NCBI RefSeq assembly: GCF_002843315.1
Contig: NZ_MVDD01000003.1
Span: forward strand, 310,001 to 374,000
DNA length: 64,000 nucleotides
Reading direction: 5' to 3'
Source of the DNA: Labilibaculum filiforme
GTDB taxonomy: Bacteria > Bacteroidota > Bacteroidia > Bacteroidales > Marinifilaceae
Below the pieces are notes generated by a model. The model was not told the DNA's origin. It saw only the letters and a list, made by a program, of their open reading frames with translations, and did no database searches. A program made the translations under genes and the position numbers. Positions 18,424-26,986 of the stretch are shown here, piece by piece; the stretch's first letter is position 1, and each line of letters starts with the position of its first letter.

Positions 18424-18452
18424 TATTCCAAAAAATTAAAATTTCAAGTGGA

Positions 18453-18460
18453 CAAAGATA
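18453..18460 (-). promoter_or_regulatory. -7 element of the wzi-like gene
   Basis: On the minus strand the sequence reads TATCTTTG, an exact match to the Bacteroidota -7 consensus TAnnTTTG, 30 bases before the start codon. The -33 TTTG at standard spacing is not obvious. Confidence 0.45.
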
Positions 18461-18605
18461 GGGATTATAATTTGTGCAATTCATAAAAATATGCGATTTA
18501 TCAGTTGTTTCAAATGATAAAACTTCCGTTAGAATAGACTGAGTTCTCAATAAAATTCTCATCCCAATTTTTATGAAAAACGGATTAATTATTGACAAAA
18601 AAAGA

Positions 18606-18613
18606 TAGCTTTG
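18606..18613 (+). promoter_or_regulatory. -7 element of the DUF6492-like gene
   Basis: TAGCTTTG matches TAnnTTTG exactly. It lies about 118 bases before the start codon, implying a leader of about 110 bases, and has no clear -33 partner. Confidence 0.35.
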
Positions 18614-18730
18614 TGATTGAAATTAACCTTATCTTATAAAAAAGTTTTTTTATTTTTTTTTAAAAAGCGTAAACAATAACCAACAAACAAGGAAAAAGCA
18701 ACTTCTTGTATTGTTTTAAATAATCAACAC

Positions 18731-19636
18731 ATGAAACTTAGTGCAGTTCTACCATTATGTATTCGAGGTAGCTATAATATTGATGACCTTGGTCGCACAG
18801 AAATTCTTTTCAAAAGCCTCTCTGCTTTCGCAGAACCAAATCTTTTTAACGAATTTTTGATTGTATGTCCAGATAACGAAGTAGAAATTATTAAGGAAAA
18901 ATGCCTAAAATGGGAAAAACTTAATATCCGCGTAGTCTCTGAAGAGGAATTGATACCCGAATTAAAAGCATATCCACACGTTCGTGGATGGAGAAAGCAA
19001 CAAATGGTTAAGTTAGCAGCACCCCGAATGCTTGATTGTGATTTCTTTGTAACTTTTGATGCAGATATTATTTGTTTAAAACCTATTACAAAAGATATGC
19101 TATTACCTAATGGTAAAGCATTACTGCAATATGAAATGCGCTCCCGACATCCTAAATGGTGGAGATCTTCTTCCAAAATACTTAATACTAATGCTAAGTT
19201 TGGTGATACTAAAAAAGGAATGTCTGTAACACCTGCGATACTTTCAAGTAAACTTTGTAATTTAACTGGTGAAGAGATTGAAAAGGGATGGAAAAACAAT
19301 GGAACCTGGGTTGATCGACTATGTCAGTTACACAATCCTAACTTACTTTCAAATTGGACTCCTTATAGATTTCTTCGCTCCAGATGGACAGAATATTCAC
19401 TTTACTATCTTTCCTCTCAAAAAAATGGACAACTTGATAACTATCATATAACGTGTGGAACATCAGAACACCCTCAGATGTTATTCTCTCATAGTACTAA
19501 TCCTATTGAAGAATGGGATATCAAATTAAGCTTCTCTCAAAATGATCCGGGACTATTTTGTGTTGTTGGAAGTAAAAGACGACTAGAAAATGAAATGGTT
19601 TGGGATCTTGTCAGTCCTTTTATTCCATACAAATAG
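18731..19636 (+). CDS. DUF6492-like glycosyltransferase-fold protein
   Basis: The 301-residue product begins with a GT-A-like strand (MKLSAVLPLCIRG). It contains RGWRKQQMVKLAAPRMLDCDFFVTFDADI, in which FDADI supplies a DxD-type metal motif at about residue 112, and then a C-terminal helical part. This is the pattern of the DUF6492 family, found in polysaccharide loci and predicted to be nucleotide-sugar-dependent transferases. It lacks a signal peptide and membrane segments, so it should act in the cytoplasm. It lies alone on the plus strand within an envelope cluster and is followed by a 46-bp palindromic terminator. Donor and acceptor are unknown. Confidence 0.65.
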   Translation: MKLSAVLPLCIRGSYNIDDLGRTEILFKSLSAFAEPNLFNEFLIVCPDNEVEIIKEKCLKWEKLNIRVVSEEELIPELKAYPHVRGWRKQQMVKLAAPRMLDCDFFVTFDADIICLKPITKDMLLPNGKALLQYEMRSRHPKWWRSSSKILNTNAKFGDTKKGMSVTPAILSSKLCNLTGEEIEKGWKNNGTWVDRLCQLHNPNLLSNWTPYRFLRSRWTEYSLYYLSSQKNGQLDNYHITCGTSEHPQMLFSHSTNPIEEWDIKLSFSQNDPGLFCVVGSKRRLENEMVWDLVSPFIPYK

Positions 19637-19662
19637 CAAACAAAAACATCGCGAAATACCTA

Positions 19663-19708
19663 TATGTTAAAAGGATGTGTAAATTAATTTACACATCCTT
19701 TTAACATA
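19663..19708. terminator. 46-bp perfect palindromic terminator
   Basis: A fully symmetrical palindrome centred at 19685/19686 (TATGTTAAAAGGATGTGTAA on the left arm) lies between a plus-strand and a minus-strand gene. The TTTT on each side serves both directions. Confidence 0.88.
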
Positions 19709-19773
19709 CTTTTCAAATTAAATATTTGATTTAAATACTTTAGCTTAGCATCAGCAACACAATTATTGAAATT

Positions 19774-20523
19774 CTATTTCCTAAGTTTTTTCTTCAATGC
19801 TAATTTTCTATTAATTTTTATTTTGTGTTCTTGGTCAAGCCGAATCAGTAAATGAACAGCCTCATCTTCATCTTGTTGATTTAATCTGGCATACTCTCTA
19901 GCTACTATTTCCAATTCATCCTCTCCGGCCCAAATCTGAGAAAAATTCTTTAAGCCCTTTAGGTAATCCATTTTCTCAAATTTTAGACGATTAATATCCA
20001 CAATTGAGAAATCATAGTTCCCATCTTCTTTTTTTGAGATTAGAATATTACCCCGTGAATAATCTAAATGATGAATTCCATTTCTGTGCAATTTCTCAAA
20101 AGTAAAAACGGCAAACTGTTTAAGGATATTTTCTTTATCGGGAAAATCAAATCCAATTAAATCTCGAATGGTAAAATCATACTCATGATGAATTGACACA
20201 TAATAGCTTCTATTAAACAATCCATTCTTTATAACTTCAACAACTGCAACAGGTTCTGGCGTATTTGCTCCTCTGTGCAATATTTCCAGTCCATATTCGT
20301 AAGAATGCTTAGCCTTTGATCCACGAAGCCATGCATAAGCTATTTTATTAATCAAATGAGGAATTTTAAAGGATTTTACATTCAATTTAACCCCCTCTAT
20401 TTCGATTACTTTTATCTCATTTCGCCCCTTATAAACAGATATCCCAATTTCTTCAAATTGATCTGGCAATTCATTCAAAAAGCCTTTTAACTTCTTATAC
20501 TTAGGATTAATAAATATTCTCAT
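19774..20523 (-). CDS. lipopolysaccharide (Kdo/WaaP-type) kinase
   Basis: The 249-residue product has an RIO/WaaP-like kinase core. HHLDYSRGNIL (about 153-163) carries the catalytic Asp and Asn, and FSIVDINRL supplies the metal-binding Asp, with a long Lys-rich tail. Kdo kinases and WaaP phosphorylate inner-core sugars of lipopolysaccharide at the cytoplasmic face. Its start overlaps the end of the upstream Nudix gene by 17 bases, indicating co-transcription. Its place beside capsule and polyol-phosphate genes supports an LPS-core role. The acceptor sugar is not deducible. Confidence 0.78.
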   Translation of the reverse strand: MRIFINPKYKKLKGFLNELPDQFEEIGISVYKGRNEIKVIEIEGVKLNVKSFKIPHLINKIAYAWLRGSKAKHSYEYGLEILHRGANTPEPVAVVEVIKNGLFNRSYYVSIHHEYDFTIRDLIGFDFPDKENILKQFAVFTFEKLHRNGIHHLDYSRGNILISKKEDGNYDFSIVDINRLKFEKMDYLKGLKNFSQIWAGEDELEIVAREYARLNQQDEDEAVHLLIRLDQEHKIKINRKLALKKKLRK

Positions 20524-21052
20524 TCAAACAATTTTTTACAAATGCCATTACTATTTTTCGCATCGAATCTGCTCCTATTTCATTAAATGGAACTTTTTCC
20601 GGCTTATAAAATTCAAATCCGGAGATATCATCCTTAGCATCAATACCTATAAACGAATTTATTTTACAGATGTAGGCTAAATCAAGAGTGAAAACAGAGA
20701 GTCCGCCAAAAATATATTCGTTCGGCGAAGACATAAAGTAGGTCATTTCATCGACTTCTAAATTTAGCTCCTCTTTTAGCTCTCTGCAAAGTGCCTGTTC
20801 TGCTGTTTCCATCACATCTACAAATCCTCCTGGCAAATCGAGCATACCTTTTTGAGGCTGAAAAGCCCTTCGGGTAAGAAGCAGTTCTCCCTTTTCATTA
20901 ACAATGAGAGCGGCAACTGCTGCCGAAGCATTAATGTATAAGTGAAATTCGCAGTTTGCACATAAAAATGAATTGTCGGACTCAAATTTAAATGCAGAAC
21001 TTCCACATTTCGGACAGTACTTTATCACTTTTTGTGGAATTGTAGGGCTCAT
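20507..21052 (-). CDS. Nudix hydrolase with N-terminal zinc ribbon
   Basis: The 181-residue product has a zinc ribbon, CPKCGS...CANCEF (about 13-36), and then a Nudix domain. The box GGFVDVMETAEQALCRELKE, followed by EL, fits GX5EX7REUXEE at about 75-97. This layout resembles NADH pyrophosphatase-like Nudix enzymes, though the length is shorter than NudC. It should hydrolyse a nucleoside diphosphate-X compound in the cytoplasm. It is the first gene of a two-gene unit with the LPS kinase and has a well-formed promoter directly upstream. The substrate is uncertain. Confidence 0.82.
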   Translation of the reverse strand: MSPTIPQKVIKYCPKCGSSAFKFESDNSFLCANCEFHLYINASAAVAALIVNEKGELLLTRRAFQPQKGMLDLPGGFVDVMETAEQALCRELKEELNLEVDEMTYFMSSPNEYIFGGLSVFTLDLAYICKINSFIGIDAKDDISGFEFYKPEKVPFNEIGADSMRKIVMAFVKNCLNENIY

Positions 21053-21075
21053 TTTTATTTTTTTTTAATGAACAG

Positions 21076-21107
21076 CAAATCTACTTGAATGAAAATTGTC
21101 TCGCAAT
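21076..21107 (-). promoter_or_regulatory. promoter of the Nudix/LPS-kinase unit
   Basis: On the minus strand ATTG is followed after 20 bases by TAGATTTG, close to the Bacteroidota consensus TTTG-N19..21-TAnnTTTG, 24 bases before the start codon. Confidence 0.6.
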
Positions 21108-21404
21108 ATTCAAACGCATTTTTTATAGGAATATTAGCATTGCACTTATTTGGACTGACAAAAAATAAGCTGGCGAATATTCATTAACTGTTTGATATAT
21201 TTAAAAAGTTACTACTTTTAAAACCAAGCAATTTACAAATGGGACGAGCCAACCTCGTTTTCTATAATTACATTTTATATTGGGGTTTATCTTTTTCTTG
21301 TTTCAATAAGTCGCTATTACTGATTAAAAAAGATATTCAGGCCGCCCATTTTTTCAGTTGCTTTTAAATCAAAAATGAATTTCTAACCCAACAACCATAT
21401 CACC

Positions 21405-21438
21405 AAAAAGGCAAATTTCACTTAAAATTTGCCTTTTT
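21405..21438 (-). terminator. terminator of ggt
   Basis: AAAAAGGCAAATTT (21405-21418) pairs with AAATTTGCCTTTTT (21425-21438), immediately past the ggt stop codon on the minus strand. Confidence 0.9.
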
Positions 21439-21439
21439 A

Positions 21440-23137
21440 TTAATAACCAGCTACTCGACTATCGGCATGTCTTTCCGTATCGGCAATTCCAATATACGCT
21501 CCCGATTCCGAAACAAATATATTCGCCATCATCCCAATTTTGCTCTGAATTTTAATAACATGACCTACCTCTTCGAGTTTACCTTTTACTTCTGGAGAAA
21601 GAGCCTTGCTTTCTGCGTAAACCTCATCGGGTAACCATTGCGAATGAACACGAGGAGCATCAACGCTTTGCTGTGGATTCATCTCAAAATCTATTCTATT
21701 AATAATATTTTGGAATACCGAAGTTATAATTGTAGAACCTCCCGGAGATCCAAGCACCATAAAAAGAGTACCATTTTTCTCTACAATTGTTGGAGTCATG
21801 CTACTCAGCATTCTTTTTTTAGGTTTGATTGCATTCGCCTCGCCACCAACCAGTCCGAATTGATTTGGGACACCTGGTTTACAGCTAAAATCATCCATTT
21901 CATTGTTGAGAAAAAATCCACCTCCTTCCACCACCACTTTACTTCCGTAATTGCCATTTAATGTGGTCGTAATTGCAACGGCATTTCCCTCCTGATCAGC
22001 AATAGAGAAATGAGTGGTTTCAAAACTTTCAATTACTGCCACACTTCCGGCCTTAACATCCTGCGAATTCGATTTTTCATCCATTTCAATAGTGGCAAAT
22101 CGATTCTCTAAGTATTCCCCATCTACCAATCGATCAACAGGAATCGGATAAAAATCTGGATCACCAAGCCATGTAGCCCTATCGGCATAAACTCTTCTCT
22201 CCAACTCTACCATTAAATGGATATGCTCAAAAGATCCGAAGCTCCATTCATTCATTTTATGCATCTCGGCCCCTTTTAATAGCTGTAACAATGCAATTCC
22301 TCCGCTTGATGGTGGTGGCATGGAAACAATTTTGTGTTCACGATATTCGCCTATTAGTGGCTTCCGCCAGATAGCTTGATAATCTTGTAAATCTTTCGCA
22401 TTGATAATTCCACCATATTTTTCCATTTCCGAAACAATCAAATTCGCTGTTTCGCCTTCGTAAAATCCATTTCGCCCCTTCGTTTTTATTGCCAATAAGC
22501 TTCGTGCTAAAGCTAAATTACTCAACGTATCTCCTTCGCGAAAAGGACGTTCTCTTACATATGGATTGTTACTTTTATTCTTGTTTTGCGCACTAATTTG
22601 ATCGCGATAATCGTTTAGTTTATTCGCTTCTAACTCACTTAATACAACTCCATTTCTAGCCAATTTTATGGCAGGTACTAACAATGCTTCCCACTTCATA
22701 CTTCCATATTTCTCATGAAGTTTTACCATTCCATCTACCGTACCTGGAACGCCAACCGCCAAATGCCCTTTCTGACTCCAATCAGAATTTACATTCCCTT
22801 CCCTGTCGCAATACATCTGCTCAAATGCCGCGCGGGGAGCTACTTCTCTAAAATCAAGCGAATTGTACTCCCCTTTTGAAGTTCGAATAAGAGCAAAACC
22901 TCCTCCAGCAATATTTCCGGCTCGTGGATAAACTACTGCCAAAGCAAACTGAACAGCAACTGCCGCATCGAAAGCATTTCCTCCTTTTTGTAATATTTCA
23001 TTCCCAACTTCGGAAGCTAAATAATGAGCGCTTACCACCACTCCATTTTTATAGGATTTCGATTGATCCGAAATAGCACATGAAAATACGAGAAGAAATA
23101 GGACGAAAAAGACGGCGATTTTTTTTATTATTTGCAT
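21440..23137 (-). CDS. ggt: gamma-glutamyltranspeptidase
   Basis: The 565-residue product is a full-length GGT. It has a lipoprotein-type signal peptide with Cys20, the large-subunit features NAFDAAVAVQFAL and AGGGFALIR, and the autoprocessing site ESFETTHFSIAD. Thr374 there should be the new N-terminus and nucleophile of the small subunit. The small subunit has NNEMDDFS and the glycine-rich LSSMTPTIV...GSPGGSTII. It cleaves glutathione and other gamma-glutamyl compounds in the periplasm. It is a single gene with its own terminator. Confidence 0.93.
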   Translation of the reverse strand: MQIIKKIAVFFVLFLLVFSCAISDQSKSYKNGVVVSAHYLASEVGNEILQKGGNAFDAAVAVQFALAVVYPRAGNIAGGGFALIRTSKGEYNSLDFREVAPRAAFEQMYCDREGNVNSDWSQKGHLAVGVPGTVDGMVKLHEKYGSMKWEALLVPAIKLARNGVVLSELEANKLNDYRDQISAQNKNKSNNPYVRERPFREGDTLSNLALARSLLAIKTKGRNGFYEGETANLIVSEMEKYGGIINAKDLQDYQAIWRKPLIGEYREHKIVSMPPPSSGGIALLQLLKGAEMHKMNEWSFGSFEHIHLMVELERRVYADRATWLGDPDFYPIPVDRLVDGEYLENRFATIEMDEKSNSQDVKAGSVAVIESFETTHFSIADQEGNAVAITTTLNGNYGSKVVVEGGGFFLNNEMDDFSCKPGVPNQFGLVGGEANAIKPKKRMLSSMTPTIVEKNGTLFMVLGSPGGSTIITSVFQNIINRIDFEMNPQQSVDAPRVHSQWLPDEVYAESKALSPEVKGKLEEVGHVIKIQSKIGMMANIFVSESGAYIGIADTERHADSRVAGY

Positions 23138-23205
23138 GTTATGTTTCCTTTATGGTTCAGATCTCTAAAGATAAATCGGATTTAAACATTCTCAGCCATT
23201 TACTA

Positions 23206-23237
23206 CAAAAAAAAAAGGTGTTGCAATTACAACACCT
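23206..23237 (-). terminator. terminator of the CBM9-like gene
   Basis: AGGTGTTG (23216-23223) pairs with CAACACCT (23230-23237). On the minus strand the stem is followed by a run of T (A11 on the plus strand). Confidence 0.9.
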
Positions 23238-23243
23238 CACCTT

Positions 23244-24275
23244 CTATTCGTTCCAAATTTTACTTTCGTGATCGATATACCATGTCCTCCCAGTCTTTCC
23301 TTTTGCGTACATTAAGAATTGTAGTTTGGTTACTTCTATCTGAACCGAAACATTTGAATTTAATTCCTTTCGATAAGCTCCTTTTTCATTATAACTCTGC
23401 TTCTGTTGCTTATATAATCTAATCAACTCCATTTTCAAAGCATAATCCTCATCCTTAACAAACGCATCAACTCCAAATCCAGCAGTTTTAGTTGAAAACT
23501 GAACATATCCCCAAGTTTCGGGCTGATGCATAGCAACTTCCCCTTGTGGAGACCATACCCAATTATGTTCTGGATAAGTCTTGCCTGTTTCAGGATTGAT
23601 ACATTTTGAATACTTCCCTTTCTCAGCAATCACATCCCAGTTTACACGAGAAAAATTAACTCGCCACTGCTCTCCATTTTTAGGTTTACGTTGCTCTGGC
23701 GCACATTCCCTTAAAACATCCCAAGGAAAAGCAATTTCCAAGGTCCATTTGTCATCCTTATCCGAGGCATCGTTTAGGGTTCCATATATGGCTACTGCCG
23801 ATTTTAAACCTTTTATGTCCCATGCATTTATAGCAGGTGCACCATCGCGATACGGTCTTGCAATCATCAAATCCCAAATGGTATTTAAGGCATTCATTTC
23901 AAACTCATAATACCTATGATTATCTCCCTGAGGATCAATAAACACCTCAAAATCATTATCGTAAAAGATAACTGTATCTCTTTGCTTTAATTTTCCCCAA
24001 ATATGAGGCTCTATAAGCTCAGCCGCCACATAAAAATACTCCTCATCCCAAGCCATTTTTACACGTGTATTATAGGTAGGCAAGGGCTTTTTATCTCCTT
24101 CTATATCCACAAAATAATCAGACCACTTAACTCCTCCCCACTCTGCGTCGTCTATTACTCCATCAATATGAACGGAATTTGACGTTTTATAGCACACATA
24201 GGCTTTTGGATGCTCTTGGGCTTTCCCAAACGAAAAAATAGACAGCAACAAAATTGAAAGTAATATCGTTCTCAT
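23244..24275 (-). CDS. secreted CBM9-like carbohydrate-binding protein
   Basis: With a start at 24275 the product is 343 residues and opens with a clean signal peptide (MRTILLSILLLSIFSFGKAQ). An in-frame ATG at 24329 would add 18 residues but lies within the likely promoter (TAGATTTG at 24327-24334), so I reject it. The mature part shows the CBM9/DOMON-like pattern: SVHIDGVIDDAEW near its start, TRVKMAWDEEYFYVAAEL, NDFEVFIDPQGDNHRYYEFEMNA and WTLEIAFPWDVL. Such proteins bind sugars and are common in Bacteroidota glycan use. No glycosidase domain is attached and no enzyme is nearby, so its target is unknown. Confidence 0.82.
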   Translation of the reverse strand: MRTILLSILLLSIFSFGKAQEHPKAYVCYKTSNSVHIDGVIDDAEWGGVKWSDYFVDIEGDKKPLPTYNTRVKMAWDEEYFYVAAELIEPHIWGKLKQRDTVIFYDNDFEVFIDPQGDNHRYYEFEMNALNTIWDLMIARPYRDGAPAINAWDIKGLKSAVAIYGTLNDASDKDDKWTLEIAFPWDVLRECAPEQRKPKNGEQWRVNFSRVNWDVIAEKGKYSKCINPETGKTYPEHNWVWSPQGEVAMHQPETWGYVQFSTKTAGFGVDAFVKDEDYALKMELIRLYKQQKQSYNEKGAYRKELNSNVSVQIEVTKLQFLMYAKGKTGRTWYIDHESKIWNE

Positions 24276-24326
24276 GAAATTGAATTTATTAAGGTTTGTC
24301 TTAAAAAATGGCTCCTGGTTAGAACT

Positions 24327-24334
24327 CAAATCTA
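24327..24334 (-). promoter_or_regulatory. -7 element of the CBM9-like gene
   Basis: The minus-strand TAGATTTG matches TAnnTTTG. Its position decides the start codon of the downstream gene in favour of 24275. No -33 match is clear. Confidence 0.45.
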
Positions 24335-24454
24335 AGGATAATTTTCATGATTAGAATTCGAACTTTGTAACATTTACGGGAGTTTAAAATGAAATACTTC
24401 TACACTATCAATACTAATCTGGTTTAGTAGCATGAAAAAAAAATCATTTATTCC

Positions 24455-24462
24455 TACTTTTG
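24455..24462 (+). promoter_or_regulatory. -7 element of the nitroreductase gene
   Basis: TACTTTTG matches TAnnTTTG exactly and lies 22 bases before the start codon. There is no clear -33 TTTG. Confidence 0.42.
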
Positions 24463-24484
24463 AATAAAGCTAAAAACACGACTC

Positions 24485-25003
24485 ATGTTAGAATTATTTT
24501 ACAAACGACGAAGTATTCGTAAATTTACGGATACACCAATTGAAGCTGAAAAATTAGAACGCATATTGCAAGCTGCCTTATTGGCTCCTTCCTCAAAAAG
24601 CGTTTATCCTTGTGAATTTATACTGGTTGACAAGAAAGAAATTAACGAAAAGCTTTCGACTTGCAAACCTCACGGAGCTAGTTTTCTTAGAAATACTGCT
24701 TATTCGATAATTGTTGCAGGCGATACCAATAAAAGTGATGTTTGGATAGAAGATTGTGCCATTGCTGCCACTTTTATTCAGTTGCAAGCAGAACAAGAAG
24801 GCTTGGGAACCTGTTGGATTCAAATAAGGAAACGAGAATACAATGAGGAACAATCCGCAACATCCTACATTCGCAAAATTTTAAAAATGCCAACAAATCT
24901 GCAGGTATTAGCGATAATTGCAGTAGGTTATAAAGATGGAGAAAAGACAGGGAGAGACGAAACTCATCTCAAAAAAGAAAAAATTCACCGAAACCAATTC
25001 TAA
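24485..25003 (+). CDS. nitroreductase family protein
   Basis: The 172-residue single-domain nitroreductase starts with MLELFYKRRSIRKF and has LAPSSKSVYPCEFILV, IEDCAIAATFIQLQAEQEGLGTCW and a closing AVGYKDGEK, the usual FMN-binding positions. These NAD(P)H-dependent flavoenzymes reduce nitroaromatics, quinones or flavins in the cytoplasm. It is shorter than the nitroreductase half of the fusion at 3576-4853 and has no signal peptide. It is monocistronic, with a promoter and terminator close by. The substrate is unknown. Confidence 0.88.
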   Translation: MLELFYKRRSIRKFTDTPIEAEKLERILQAALLAPSSKSVYPCEFILVDKKEINEKLSTCKPHGASFLRNTAYSIIVAGDTNKSDVWIEDCAIAATFIQLQAEQEGLGTCWIQIRKREYNEEQSATSYIRKILKMPTNLQVLAIIAVGYKDGEKTGRDETHLKKEKIHRNQF

Positions 25004-25012
25004 AACACTACT

Positions 25013-25040
25013 AATGAGGATCGGACTGATCCTCATTTTT
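25013..25040 (+). terminator. terminator of the nitroreductase gene
   Basis: A 10-bp stem, AATGAGGATC (25013-25022) with GATCCTCATT (25028-25037), is followed by T residues, 10 bases past the stop. Confidence 0.9.
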
Positions 25041-25133
25041 ATTATGCTTTCGATTATTCCTATTACATTTTAAAAAAAATACCTTATATTCCCTATTGAA
25101 ACATTCAAACAATAGCCTTTCAACTATGCAGTC

Positions 25134-26822
25134 ATGTTTCCAACCAAAATAAACCACATGAAGTTGAGTAAATATATATTTCTCTTAATCGTCGGACTTA
25201 TCTTTACCATCCCTTCGTGCACACACGAAAAGGAAGATATTCTTACCCAAAAAGAAAGAATGTGGTTGAAGGCGCATCCGAATATTCGCGTGGCAGTAAG
25301 TACCACGTTTCCTCCCTTTCAATTTACTGATGTGGAAAATAATTCGACTGGTGTTTCGGTTGATATTTTAAGCCTATTAGAACAAAATATAGATTATAAA
25401 TTCAAGAAAGTATATTACGATAACTGGAAAAAAATACTGGATGCAGGAAAAGCGAAAGAAATTGATGTACTTATAGAGATTCAAGAAACTGTTGAGAGAA
25501 GAGAATATTTTAATTTCACCAAAGCATTTATCAGTATTCCTCATGTAATTATCATGAGAAAAAATGGGCCCGACCAAATATCTATCGACGAGTTGGAAAA
25601 CCTAAAGATTGGGATTGTAGATAACTATGCCGTTCACGAACACCTAAAAAACCTATATCCCGAGCTAAACCTTTACCCACTTCCCAACGATAGAGCCTGC
25701 CTAATATCCTTATCGAACCAAAAAATAGATGCAGTAATAACGCAACAAGCTTATGCGATTTATGAAATCCATAAGGAAATGATCTCTAACCTTCAAATTG
25801 TTGGAGATATTGAATATGACAATGAATTGGGCTTTGCAATCAGAAAAGATTGGACGATATTATCTCGAATAATCGACAAGGGACTTTCTCGAATAACTAC
25901 TAAAGAACAAGATAAAATTCTTAATAAATGGGTTCCTATTCAAGCAAGTCCATTTTGGCAATCAAAAATATTTATAAGCATCTTAATTCTTGTATTTCTT
26001 AGTTTTATTCTGGTTTTAGTAATTATCTACTTTTGGAACAAATCGTTAAGAAAAAGTGTAGCTACAAAAACCCTGCAACTAAGGAGGGCAAAAGAACAGG
26101 CAGAGAAAAGCAATCTCTTAAAGTCCTCTTTTTTAGCTAACATGTCGCACGAAATAAGAACACCTTTAAATGCTATTCAAGGATTTACAGAACTACTCAC
26201 CAATGAAAATCTAAACAGTCAGCAGAAGGAAAAATATGCCAACATAATCAACACCAACTGTAAATCGCTCACCAATTTAATCGATGAGATTCTCGATTTA
26301 TCTAAAATAGAATCGGGACTTGCTACTATTAAAAATCAAGATTTCGAGCTTATAAGTTGCATACAAGACGTAATTGATGCCAATTCTACAAGTATTTTGG
26401 AAAAGCCAAATCTTAAAATTGAATTCTCCAATCAGCTAAATGTCAAGAATTTAACTATTCATACCGATCCATTTCGTTTAAAACAGATTTTAAACAATCT
26501 ATTAAGCAACGCAATTAAATTCTCTACTCATGGTAAAATCACCATTAAAGTAAGCTACAAAAACAGCTCTCAATTATTATTTTCCGTTCAAGATGATGGA
26601 ATTGGAATTGATAAACTTGCAATTCCTTTAATTTTTGATCGATTTACGAAAATTGAGAAAGATTCTACAATCTTGTATCGAGGTTCGGGATTAGGACTAA
26701 GCATCTGCAAAAAGCTGCTCCAATTAATGAATGGAGAAATTTGGGTAAAATCAACCATTGGTGTTGGATCAAGCTTCTATTTCACCCTTCCCGTTTCGCA
26801 ACAGACTGTACTTGATAAATAA
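25134..26822 (+). CDS. sensor histidine kinase with periplasmic solute-binding domain
   Basis: The 562-residue protein has a signal or first membrane segment, and a start at the second Met (25158, MKLSKYIFLLIVG) is equally plausible. A periplasmic SBP_bac_3-type domain (about 45-275: IRVAVSTTFPPFQF, IDVLIEIQETVERREYFNFT) follows. After it come a membrane helix (about 280-305), a short coiled coil, a HisKA domain with the H-box SFLANMSHEIRTPLNAIQGF, and an HATPase domain with the N, G1 (DDGIGI) and G2 (GSGLGL) boxes. It is BvgS-like in input but carries no receiver. It should sense a small solute and phosphorylate an unlinked regulator. No response regulator is adjacent. Confidence 0.88.
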   Translation: MFPTKINHMKLSKYIFLLIVGLIFTIPSCTHEKEDILTQKERMWLKAHPNIRVAVSTTFPPFQFTDVENNSTGVSVDILSLLEQNIDYKFKKVYYDNWKKILDAGKAKEIDVLIEIQETVERREYFNFTKAFISIPHVIIMRKNGPDQISIDELENLKIGIVDNYAVHEHLKNLYPELNLYPLPNDRACLISLSNQKIDAVITQQAYAIYEIHKEMISNLQIVGDIEYDNELGFAIRKDWTILSRIIDKGLSRITTKEQDKILNKWVPIQASPFWQSKIFISILILVFLSFILVLVIIYFWNKSLRKSVATKTLQLRRAKEQAEKSNLLKSSFLANMSHEIRTPLNAIQGFTELLTNENLNSQQKEKYANIINTNCKSLTNLIDEILDLSKIESGLATIKNQDFELISCIQDVIDANSTSILEKPNLKIEFSNQLNVKNLTIHTDPFRLKQILNNLLSNAIKFSTHGKITIKVSYKNSSQLLFSVQDDGIGIDKLAIPLIFDRFTKIEKDSTILYRGSGLGLSICKKLLQLMNGEIWVKSTIGVGSSFYFTLPVSQQTVLDK

Positions 26823-26889
26823 TTCTACGCGCATTCAAAAACGCATTTATTTTTCACTACTCTATCGGTACTAAAAGTCACCAGCAGCT

Positions 26890-26926
26890 AATTATTGATT
26901 TTCTGAAATTCTAAAAATCAATAATT
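26890..26926. terminator. hairpin between convergent genes
   Basis: A 13-bp perfect stem, AATTATTGATTTT with AAAATCAATAATT, lies between the kinase gene and the end of the his operon. It lacks a strong T tract, so it is a terminator by position and symmetry only. Confidence 0.45.
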
Positions 26927-26986
26927 CACCACTAATAACTTTACTTAAGTCTGATGCTTATTTCAAAACCCGGCTTTAACTTCCAC

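Larger units (their letters stand above)
21053..21439. other. intergenic region with one promoter and one terminator
   Basis: About 390 bases between two minus-strand genes. Only the Nudix promoter (21076-21107) and the ggt terminator (21405-21438) stand out. Confidence 0.6.

Noticed and set aside
18311-18598. 95-codon minus-strand frame upstream of the wzi-like gene
   Set aside because: It crosses the consensus -7 element and overlaps the wzi-like start in another frame.
18772-19299. 175-codon minus-strand frame
   Set aside because: It lies entirely opposite the DUF6492-like gene, which has clear family motifs.
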